22,400 bases of DNA from Bacteroidales bacterium (GTDB lineage: Bacteria; Bacteroidota; Bacteroidia; Bacteroidales; VadinHA17), in the NCBI GenBank assembly GCA_029935275.1, contig JAOZKQ010000006.1, positions 1 to 22,400 on the forward strand, read 5' to 3'. Both the position numbers and the translations under genes were made by a program. Shown in pieces: positions 15,116-21,241 of this stretch. Below the pieces are notes generated by a model, which saw nothing but the letters and a program-made list of their open reading frames with translations, was not told where the DNA came from and made no database searches. Position 1 is the stretch's first letter; each line of letters begins with the position of its first letter.

Positions 15116-16096
15116 ATGAGAAAAGTCACAAAAATGAGTTTAATTGGATTATTGTCTTTTGGTTTGATGATAGTCTCATTATCAGCGTTTTCGCAAACCA
15201 TGAAAGATGCTGTAGAAGCATTTAATAAAGGTGCATTATTAGCAAAAACAGATCCTGATGGAGCCATTGTAGCTTATGAAAGTTGCATTGATATTGCTTC
15301 TAAATTAGGCGAAGAAGGTGCCGAAACTAAGGTAGATGCAGAGAAACAATTGCCTTTAATGTATTTTAAAACAGCAGTTAATTCTTATAAAAAGAAGGAT
15401 TTTGATGCTGCTATTACAGGTTTTGAGAAGTCAAAGGAAGTGGCTGAAAAACATGGGAATAATGAAATTAGCGCAAAGTCAGATAAAGTTATGCCTCAGG
15501 TTTATTATGCCCAGGGAAGTGGCTTTTATAAAAAGAAGGATTTTGAAAATGCAATTGCAGCAATGGATAAAGCTATTGAACTTAATCCTAAATATGCAAA
15601 GCCATATTTGGTATTGGCCTCAATATACAAAACTGAAGGTGATGAATTGAAATTCACGGAAGCATGCGATAAAGGAATAGAAGTCGGAACAAGCATACAT
15701 GATAAAAAAACTGTTGCCTCTATTAATAAACTGGCAATAAATACGATGTACAATAATGCAGTAAAAGCAATTGAAGCAGAAAAATGGCCAGATGCTGAAA
15801 AGTACCTGAATAGTTCAATTAAGTATGGAAATGAGTCTGCAGTTGTTTTCTACCAATTAGCTAAGGTTTATAATGCAGAGAAGAAATGGGATGATGCTAT
15901 TGCTAATTTGGATAAAGCGGTTGCTATTGATACAAATGATGATGCTGGAAAGGCAAAGTATTATTATGAATATGGCGTGTCCTATAATGGAAAAGGTGAT
16001 GCTACATCAGCTTGTAGCTCATTTAAGAAAGCTATGTATGGGCAATATGCAGAGAATGCAAAGTATCAGATTGAACAAGTGCTGAAGTGTAAATAA
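15116..16096 (+). CDS. Secreted tetratricopeptide-repeat protein
   Basis: 326 residues from ATG 15116. An in-frame TTG at 15077 is rejected because it lies inside the promoter box and would add residues before the signal peptide. The signal peptide is at about 8-26 (LSAFSQ). The mature protein is a chain of TPR-like helix pairs. Two units begin with the same YKKKDF motif (about residues 91-96 and 138-143), and the second runs on as a clear TPR, ENAIAAMDKAIELNPKYAKPY. Further units are near residues 235-300 with WDDAIANLDKAVAIDTND. TPR arrays are protein-binding scaffolds; the partner is unknown. The gene ends 20 bp before a strong hairpin terminator, so it is probably a single-gene transcript. 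Confidence 0.87.
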   Translation: MRKVTKMSLIGLLSFGLMIVSLSAFSQTMKDAVEAFNKGALLAKTDPDGAIVAYESCIDIASKLGEEGAETKVDAEKQLPLMYFKTAVNSYKKKDFDAAITGFEKSKEVAEKHGNNEISAKSDKVMPQVYYAQGSGFYKKKDFENAIAAMDKAIELNPKYAKPYLVLASIYKTEGDELKFTEACDKGIEVGTSIHDKKTVASINKLAINTMYNNAVKAIEAEKWPDAEKYLNSSIKYGNESAVVFYQLAKVYNAEKKWDDAIANLDKAVAIDTNDDAGKAKYYYEYGVSYNGKGDATSACSSFKKAMYGQYAENAKYQIEQVLKCK

Positions 16097-16116
16097 TTTT
16101 CTTTATATATAGAAGT

Positions 16117-16145
16117 AAAAAATCCTCTGTTTCAGAGGATTTTTT
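16117..16145. terminator. Rho-independent bidirectional terminator
   Basis: A perfect 13-bp stem (16117-16129 with 16133-16145) closes a TTT loop. The core is AATCCTCTG/CAGAGGATT flanked by A-run and T-run, so it can act in both directions. It sits between the TPR gene and the convergent GGGP synthase gene. Confidence 0.9.
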
Positions 16146-16188
16146 ATTTTAATAAAGTATTAGATTATCATTTTTTCTTTTCTTGAAA

Positions 16189-16917
16189 TCAGCTAAATTT
16201 TAATTTTTGATAAGTAATTTCATTAATTAATTCCGGATTCTTTTCAATAGCATTTCCCACAACGATTATGTCAGCCCCTGCCTTATAGGCCATAAATGCA
16301 TCTTTCCCTGTTTGGATTCCACCTCCAATAACCAATGGGATTGAAATGTTCTTTTTAACCTTACGGATTGTTTCTTCCGGAATGGCTTGGTTTGCTCCGC
16401 TACCACCTTCAAGATAAATGAGCTTCTGACCAAGCATTTCTCCGGCCATTGCAGTTGCTACTGTAATATCTGTTTTGTTTGAAGGGATTGGGGTAGTATT
16501 GCTCATATATTCTACCGCTGTACTACTATTCCCGATTAGAATATAACCTGTAGGAATTACTTCTAATCCGTATTTTTTTATAAGGGGGGCCGCAAGCACA
16601 TGGTTTCCTATAAGGAACTCCGGATTTCTGCCTGAAATTAGTGAAAGAAGTAAAATGCCATCAGCCTTGCCGGATAGTTGCAAAAGACTTCCGGGGAATA
16701 AAAATACCGGGATATTGCTTAATGATTTAATGAGTTCAATTGGCCTTTCCAGGGTTTCAGAAACCAGGCTACCTCCCAGCAGTATTAGATCCACATAGTT
16801 TTCATTTGCAATCTTAACAGTTTTGGATAGTGCTTTTTCAGAATAATTTTCCGGATCAATAAGAAGTGCGAAAAACTTCTTTTTGTTTCCTTTTATTATA
16901 AATTTAGGATAAATCAT
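16189..16917 (-). CDS. Geranylgeranylglyceryl phosphate synthase-like (GGGPS/PcrB family)
   Basis: 242 residues forming a TIM barrel of the GGGPS/PcrB family. Visible landmarks are FALLIDPENYS (16-26), DLILLGGSL (43-51), a proline-rich FLFPGS loop (72-77), IPTGYILIG, YLEGGSGANQAIP (phosphate-binding side), VIGGGIQTGKDA and GADIIVVGNAIE near the end. Family knowledge: these enzymes join sn-glycerol-1-phosphate to a polyprenyl diphosphate, making an ether lipid precursor. Group II members occur in archaea and Bacteroidota, and the length and Bacteroidota setting suggest group II. The gene overlaps the preceding PPTase gene by 4 bp (ATGA), which implies translational coupling. It is the end of the minus-strand ssb-gldE-gldD-PPTase group and ends at the terminator. 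Confidence 0.9.
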   Translation of the reverse strand: MIYPKFIIKGNKKKFFALLIDPENYSEKALSKTVKIANENYVDLILLGGSLVSETLERPIELIKSLSNIPVFLFPGSLLQLSGKADGILLLSLISGRNPEFLIGNHVLAAPLIKKYGLEVIPTGYILIGNSSTAVEYMSNTTPIPSNKTDITVATAMAGEMLGQKLIYLEGGSGANQAIPEETIRKVKKNISIPLVIGGGIQTGKDAFMAYKAGADIIVVGNAIEKNPELINEITYQKLKFS

Positions 16918-17558
16918 TTTTCGATTTTTTTACAACACAAAACTAACACATAATTATTTGTTTTATAATATAGCATATCAAATTCCTCATGTTTTAAGCC
17001 GGTATGAACAATACCTTTAATTTCTCCCTGATTCTGAAGTTCAAATGGTTTAATAATTAAATTATTTTTAAAATTTAACATGTTTTTATCACATATTTTA
17101 TAAAGTGTTTCTTTTGCACACCAGTGAACATACAAATGATATCTTATAAGATCAGGGTCTTCTGTAATTAATTCGTCAGGATGTATGAATTTATGGGCTA
17201 TTTTACTAATTCTATGAGACATGTACTCCAGATCAATGCCCACATTCATACCTTTGCTCAATAAAATGGATGTGTATTTAAAGGAATGAGATATACTTAT
17301 ATGATAAGAACTGTCTTTTAAAAAAGGCTTTTTGGTTGAATTGTAAATAATCCTTGCATTTTTGCTAATCATTAACTGAAGCAGTACCCTCACGCTTAGA
17401 AACTCAAGCTTTCGATTATAGTTCAAGAAACCTTCCAAACGCACAATCTCCTTGCTTTCCAGGTTGACCATTGAGGACAAAGTGTCATAATCTTCATTAA
17501 TTTCCCATATCCCCAGGATACAATCATCTTGTATTTCTTTATTTGTAATAAGCCCCAT
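16914..17558 (-). CDS. 4'-phosphopantetheinyl transferase superfamily protein
   Basis: 214 residues, typical of Sfp/Gsp-type PPTases. It transfers the phosphopantetheine arm of CoA onto a serine of acyl or peptidyl carrier proteins. Diagnostic motifs are KKPFLKDSSYHISISHS (76-92), GIDLE (107-111, with Mg-binding D109 and E111) and WCAKETLYK (146-154, with catalytic E150 and K154). No polyketide or peptide synthase genes are nearby, so it may serve fatty acid ACP or a remote pathway. Its stop overlaps the GGGPS start by 4 bp. Upstream, toward gldD, lies a 304-bp gap holding a repeat element; without it the gene would sit close behind gldD. Confidence 0.92.
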   Translation of the reverse strand: MGLITNKEIQDDCILGIWEINEDYDTLSSMVNLESKEIVRLEGFLNYNRKLEFLSVRVLLQLMISKNARIIYNSTKKPFLKDSSYHISISHSFKYTSILLSKGMNVGIDLEYMSHRISKIAHKFIHPDELITEDPDLIRYHLYVHWCAKETLYKICDKNMLNFKNNLIIKPFELQNQGEIKGIVHTGLKHEEFDMLYYKTNNYVLVLCCKKIEK

Positions 17559-17630
17559 ATAAGAATAATTCAGTGATCAGTTAACAGTGATTGTTGTCAA
17601 TCCCTAAATAGAGTTCTGTCTTTAAAGTCA

Positions 17631-17801
17631 AGTGTTTAAATATAAAGTTCGAGTTCGAGGCTTGCGAAGCCTAAAAATTGGGAGCCCCGACAGTAATCGT
17701 CGGGATGATCAATTTTTTGTCAAGCATAACAACTTGTCCCGCTTATTCGGGAGCCTGCCCCGACCATTCGGAGAAGAAATCGGACTTTATGGACAAACAC
17801 T
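17631..17801. repeat. 171-bp MITE-like element with terminal inverted repeats and internal hairpins
   Basis: The ends are inverted: 17631-17656 matches the reverse complement of 17776-17801 at 20 of 26 positions, sharing AGTGTTT at the tips and ATAAAGT inside. Internal hairpins are AGGCTT/AAGCCT (17658-17672), CCCGAC/GTCGGG (17686-17704, nested in AAAAATTG/CAATTTTT 17673-17717) and TCCCG/CGGGA (17737-17752). A 72-codon open frame crosses it but shows no protein-like features. It occupies most of the 304-bp gap between gldD and the PPTase gene. The rest of the gap (17559-17630 and 17802-17862) shows no gene. Near its left end, reading out toward the PPTase gene, TTCG-N20-TATATTTA resembles a promoter with one mismatch per box. 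Confidence 0.6.
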
Positions 17802-17862
17802 AAATAGCGTTGACCGGTTAACAATTTGCTTTAACCTACAACAAATATGACAATTACTTTTT

Positions 17863-18450
17863 TTATTTCCACTCAAAACTGTCAATAAAATAAATAATAT
17901 CATCTCTGAAGAAGTCAATTACGGGAGCCAAAGAATCTTTATTTATAGTCGTTCTGAAATATAGAGCCCCCCGAAGGAAATTTTGGGTACTGTCGGTTAA
18001 AAAAAATTGTACCGATGAAGCAGCATTGCCCTCAATATCATACAAAATGCCGTAAACCTTTTTGTCGGGTTTATTAATAAGGTATTCTTCAATTGCATCT
18101 GCTTTAACGGTATGTTTGTATGCCAGGGTATAAGCATCATCCAGAAGCAGGTTGAGGTTGTTATTTATAGTTTTGTAACTGATATGTACTTTCCCATTAA
18201 ATTTAGGGAAATCAATATTTATCCAGCAGGGCTCACTATTTATTTGATTATCAGTTACTACCCTTGCATATACCGGATAGCCAAAGGTATAAGGGCAATC
18301 ACTTTCATAGGTTTTGTATTTTTTTTCCGGAAAGTCAATTCTGAAAAACCCCCTTGGCTTTGGTGTATAGTCAGAGTGGCATCCAATTAGCAGAATAAAT
18401 GCAAAAGATAAAAAAATAATATTACCAATACCCGGGTTATTTTTTATCAT
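17863..18450 (-). CDS. gldD: Gliding motility lipoprotein GldD
   Basis: 195 residues. It has a lipoprotein signal ending LLIGC, with the lipidated Cys at 24, then the GldD signature YTPKPRGFFRIDFPEKKY (28-45). Other family blocks are PCWINIDFP, VHISYK and GALYFRTTINKDSLAPVIDFF. In Flavobacterium, GldD is an envelope lipoprotein needed for gliding and linked to the type IX secretion/gliding machinery; homologues also occur in non-gliding Bacteroidota. The start ATG at 18450 overlaps the end of gldE by 14 bp, and the pair is nearly always linked. It is followed by the palindromic element. Confidence 0.95.
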   Translation of the reverse strand: MIKNNPGIGNIIFLSFAFILLIGCHSDYTPKPRGFFRIDFPEKKYKTYESDCPYTFGYPVYARVVTDNQINSEPCWINIDFPKFNGKVHISYKTINNNLNLLLDDAYTLAYKHTVKADAIEEYLINKPDKKVYGILYDIEGNAASSVQFFLTDSTQNFLRGALYFRTTINKDSLAPVIDFFRDDIIYFIDSFEWK

Positions 18451-19777
18451 TTTTTGGTTCTCTTAAAATGACTCTTATTTTTTTTATTCTCCTGTTATCA
18501 ACAGCTTCGACCTTAAATGTGAACTCATTGTAGGTGAAAACCTCATCCTTTGCAGGTATTTCTCCCTTCATTTCAAGAATAAGGCCTGCCAGGGTATCAG
18601 CTTCTCCCTTTATGTCATCAAAAATATTTGCAGGTTCTTCAATAATTTTGTAAAAATCATTTAATAAAGTTTTTCCTTCGAAAATAAAAGTAGTCTTATT
18701 TAATTGGGTATGGAAAATTTCATCCTCATCCGACTCATCTTTAATTTCTCCTACTATTTCCTCAAGAATATCTTCTAATGTTACAATTCCACTTGTTCCA
18801 CCATATTCATCAATAACAATTGCAAGATGAATTTTCTTTTCCTGAAACTCAGCCAGCAGATCATTGATTTTTTTTGATTCAGGAACATAGTATGGAGGGC
18901 GAACAAGAGTTTGCCATTTAAAAGTCTCATCTTTATTTAGATGTGGGAGTAAGTCCTTAATGTATAAAATTCCCTTTATCGTATCAAATGAATTTGCATA
19001 TATGGGGATCCTGGAATAACCTGATTCAAGAAAGTTCTTGAGAAGCATAGAAAAGGGTGTCTCTACATCTATTGCAAAAACATCCATTCTTGACTTCATG
19101 ATTTCCTGAACATCAATATTTCCAAATTTTACAATTCCTTTTAATATATGCTCATCTTCAATATCATCAGTTGATGAGAGGTCCAGTGCATCAGACAACT
19201 CATTCATTGATATTACTGTTTTTTTCCGGGCAAGTCGTTTATTTACAAAGGAGGTGGAAGAGATCAGTAAATGAATAAGGGGCTTAAATACTTTTTCCAG
19301 AAAGAGTATGGTCCCGGACATGAAAAGAGCAAATTTAACTGCATATTGATGAGCATAAACTTTAGGGATAATTTCTCCAAATAAAAGAAGAATAAAGGTT
19401 ATAAAAACTACCTGGATAAGAAAACCAATAACTTTTGCCTGTGAAAAGTCAATGATTGAATTAGCAATATAACTGGATAAAATAACTACACCAATATTTA
19501 TAAAGTTATTGACTACCAGAACAGTTCCAAGTAAATGTTCTGGTCTTTGGTGCAAGGCTATTACTCTTTTTGCCTGATTTGATTTACTTGACTCAAGTTT
19601 GTCGATATCTCCTGGGGATAAAGAAAAGAAGGCTACTTCAGAACCGGAAATAAGGGCTGAGCAAATAAGTAATAAAACTAAAATTGCTATTGAAAAGAAA
19701 ATACTAAGGCTGAAAGGGTAAAAGCCCAGGTTTAATTCACCAAGAATAAATAAAGGAATAAGACTTTCCGATTCCAA
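18437..19777 (-). CDS. gldE: Gliding motility-associated protein GldE (CNNM/CorC-type membrane protein)
   Basis: 446 residues. A DUF21/CNNM transmembrane domain (about 22-185) has SGSEVAFFSLSP (44-55) and GEIIPKVYAHQYA (134-146). Next comes a CBS-domain pair (about 222-345) with VIDEYGGTSGIVTLEDILEEIVGEI, and then a C-terminal CorC_HlyC domain (about 360-440). The family includes ion transporters and Mg efflux proteins; GldE works with GldD, although its ion substrate is not settled. The start is probably TTG at 19777: an in-frame TAA lies shortly upstream and no ATG is available before the first helix. The ssb gene is 29 bp upstream, so ssb, gldE and gldD form an operon. Confidence 0.93.
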   Translation of the reverse strand: MESESLIPLFILGELNLGFYPFSLSIFFSIAILVLLLICSALISGSEVAFFSLSPGDIDKLESSKSNQAKRVIALHQRPEHLLGTVLVVNNFINIGVVILSSYIANSIIDFSQAKVIGFLIQVVFITFILLLFGEIIPKVYAHQYAVKFALFMSGTILFLEKVFKPLIHLLISSTSFVNKRLARKKTVISMNELSDALDLSSTDDIEDEHILKGIVKFGNIDVQEIMKSRMDVFAIDVETPFSMLLKNFLESGYSRIPIYANSFDTIKGILYIKDLLPHLNKDETFKWQTLVRPPYYVPESKKINDLLAEFQEKKIHLAIVIDEYGGTSGIVTLEDILEEIVGEIKDESDEDEIFHTQLNKTTFIFEGKTLLNDFYKIIEEPANIFDDIKGEADTLAGLILEMKGEIPAKDEVFTYNEFTFKVEAVDNRRIKKIRVILREPKNDKK

Positions 19778-19806
19778 AACAAAATTTTGTTAATTAACTA
19801 AATATG

Positions 19807-20283
19807 TTAAAAGGGCAAATCATCTCCAGCTTGCGCGTCTCCTAAGCTGTTTAAAGGGTTGCTCATACTGGTATCTGCTCCTCCATTTGAGCCTGCAGGG
19901 GTCCCCTCGGATTTGGGATTTGAGCCAGTATTGCTGCTCTCTGCTTGCCTGTCGTCCTGTCTTTTTCCAAGCATTTGCATATTATCGGCAATAATTTCAG
20001 TAATGTAGCGCTTAATACCATCTTTATCTTCATATGAACGGCTTCTGATTTTACCTTCAATATAAAGAGAACTCCCCTTTTTAATATACTTATCTGCTAC
20101 CTCCGCTAGTTTTCGCCATAACACAATGTTATGCCATTCAGTATTGGTGACTTTCTCGCCACTTTTATTGGTATAGGTCTCGCTGGTGGCAATTGGGAAT
20201 TTAGCGATAACAATTCCATTGTCAAGGTATCTGACTTCCGGGTCACGACCAACGTTTCCAACTAAAATTACTTTGTTTATCAT
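19807..20283 (-). CDS. ssb: Single-stranded DNA-binding protein
   Basis: 158 residues. The N-terminal OB fold (1-108) starts INKVILVGNVGRDPEVRY and includes TEWHNIVLW (48-56), SLYIEGKIRSRSY and NMQMLG. A Gly/Ser/Asn-rich flexible linker (about 110-150) leads to the acidic tip DDLPF that recruits replication and repair partners. It coats single-stranded DNA during replication, recombination and repair. It is the first gene of the ssb-gldE-gldD group, divergent from HU across a 408-bp gap. Confidence 0.97.
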   Translation of the reverse strand: MINKVILVGNVGRDPEVRYLDNGIVIAKFPIATSETYTNKSGEKVTNTEWHNIVLWRKLAEVADKYIKKGSSLYIEGKIRSRSYEDKDGIKRYITEIIADNMQMLGKRQDDRQAESSNTGSNPKSEGTPAGSNGGADTSMSNPLNSLGDAQAGDDLPF

Positions 20284-20309
20284 TGTTTGAGTGCTTTTTA
20301 TTCAAGCTG

Positions 20310-20340
20310 TAAATGTAGTAATTTCTATGCCTATTTACAA
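20310..20340 (-). promoter_or_regulatory. Candidate promoter for ssb-gldE-gldD
   Basis: On the minus strand, TTG at 20340-20338, a 20-bp spacer and TACATTTA at 20317-20310 fit the Bacteroidota promoter with one mismatch in the -7 box. The ssb start codon follows 26 bp downstream. Confidence 0.45.
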
Positions 20341-20603
20341 CTTCTTTTTAATTTCAGCATCAAAAATTCATTATATAAGCAGTGTTACATTGCTATTCAT
20401 AACAGAGTATGGCTGGTTACTATAGGTGTAACAAATCGCAGGGCTTGTATATTCTTTAATATTGAACTCAGATCATTATTTTTTTTGCAGTAGAAACCAG
20501 ATATAAAGTCCTTTTATTATAACACCATTTATTGATGTTTTTTGTGAAATCATGTATAAAAAATGATTTAATCATAAATGTCTAAAAAATAAAACAATAA
20601 CTG

Positions 20604-20636
20604 TTTGTATATAATAAAAAAAAACTTTTATATTTG
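20604..20636 (+). promoter_or_regulatory. Promoter for the HU gene
   Basis: TTTG at 20604-20607, a 21-bp spacer and TATATTTG at 20629-20636 match both boxes of the Bacteroidota primary sigma promoter exactly. This is the best promoter in the window, fitting a highly expressed nucleoid protein. The leader before the ATG is 55 bp. Confidence 0.75.
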
Positions 20637-20691
20637 CAGTCCCAAATAATTATGTTGAATTGTAAAATATTGATAACTAAAGATTTTAAAA

Positions 20692-20976
20692 ATGACTAAA
20701 GCAGACATTGTAAACGAGATTTCAAAAAATACAGGAATTGAAAAAGTAACAGTTCAAAAAACTGTAGAAGCATTCATGGAAACTGTAAAAGGTTCTCTTG
20801 TTAAGGACAAAAACGTTTATTTAAGAGGTTTTGGTAGTTTTATTGTAAAGAAAAGAGCAAAGAAAACTGCCAGAAATATTTCTAAGAATACTACAATTAT
20901 TATTCCAGAGCATTTTATTCCTTCATTTAAGCCTGCCAAGTCCTTTGTTAGCAAGGTTAAGAAGAGTGTAAAGTAG
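20692..20976 (+). CDS. HU/IHF-family DNA-binding protein
   Basis: 94 residues, the HU length. The helical dimerisation part begins TKADIVNEISKNTGIEKVTV. The GFGSFIVKKR core (46-55) and the DNA-binding beta arm follow, ending FIPSFKPAKSF (75-85). It bends and compacts DNA as a dimer. At the arm tip, the usual RNPxTG is RNISKN, so the intercalating proline is replaced by Ile; I recall this as a common Bacteroidota form. It has a strong promoter and is followed 39 bp later by the small basic bS22-like gene, with a terminator after both. Confidence 0.95.
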   Translation: MTKADIVNEISKNTGIEKVTVQKTVEAFMETVKGSLVKDKNVYLRGFGSFIVKKRAKKTARNISKNTTIIIPEHFIPSFKPAKSFVSKVKKSVK

Positions 20977-21015
20977 CTATTTATTAGTAGAATTATTTGT
21001 TAAAGTTTTTTAACT

Positions 21016-21108
21016 ATGCCAAGCGGAAAGAAAAGGAAAAGACATAAGATGGCAACCCATAAGCGTAAGAAACGCTTAAGGAAGAACAGACATAAGAAGA
21101 GGAAGTAG
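21016..21108 (+). CDS. 30-residue basic protein, bS22/mS38-like (COX24_C/AURKAIP1 family)
   Basis: The ATG at 21016 opens a 30-codon frame ending TAG at 21106-21108. The product starts MPSGKKRKRHKMATHKRKKR, and most of its 30 residues are Lys, Arg or His, with no acidic residue. The K-M-x-x-H-K-R-K-K-R-x-R-K pattern matches the COX24_C/AURKAIP1 domain, the family of mitochondrial ribosomal protein mS38 and mycobacterial bS22, which binds 16S rRNA in the small subunit. In Bacteroidota this tiny gene is, to my recollection, conserved beside HU and rng, as here. A 30S ribosomal protein role is inferred from the family. It is easily missed by gene finders because of its size. Confidence 0.82.
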   Translation: MPSGKKRKRHKMATHKRKKRLRKNRHKKRK

Positions 21109-21149
21109 AACTTTCTTAGTAAATATTATTGTATTTATGTTTTGTCAGG

Positions 21150-21179
21150 AACCTAAAGGTCTGTTCGGATCTTTAGGTT
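21150..21179 (+). terminator. Rho-independent terminator after HU and bS22-like genes
   Basis: AACCTAAAGGTC (21150-21161) pairs with 21168-21179 over 12 bp, including one G-U pair, around the loop TGTTCG. It is followed by TGTTTTATT. It lies 41 bp after the small ORF and 62 bp before rng, so it separates the HU unit from rng. Confidence 0.8.
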
Positions 21180-21241
21180 TGTTTTATTATCCAGTGTTCA
21201 CATTGTCGGTGATCTTTAGAATCAGTTAATTAGGTGGTGTT

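Larger units (their letters stand above)
20284..20691. other. Divergent ssb/HU intergenic region
   Basis: This 408-bp gap carries the two promoters described separately. Between them (20341-20603) I see no gene, RNA or strong hairpin. A 68-codon frame on the plus strand has no protein-like composition. In some relatives I recall mutY near ssb and gldE; it is not present here. Confidence 0.5.

Noticed and set aside
14959..15267. 102-codon minus-strand open frame
   Set aside because: It overlaps the promoter and signal-peptide region of the TPR gene on the opposite strand and has no family-like features.
17632..17850. 72-codon plus-strand open frame between gldD and the PPTase gene
   Set aside because: It runs through the terminal repeats and hairpins of the palindromic element, so its residues are translated repeat; no start context or protein-like features.
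20287..20493. 68-codon plus-strand open frame between ssb and HU
   Set aside because: It begins on top of the ssb promoter region, has random-looking composition rich in Phe, Cys and Tyr, and no recognisable motif.
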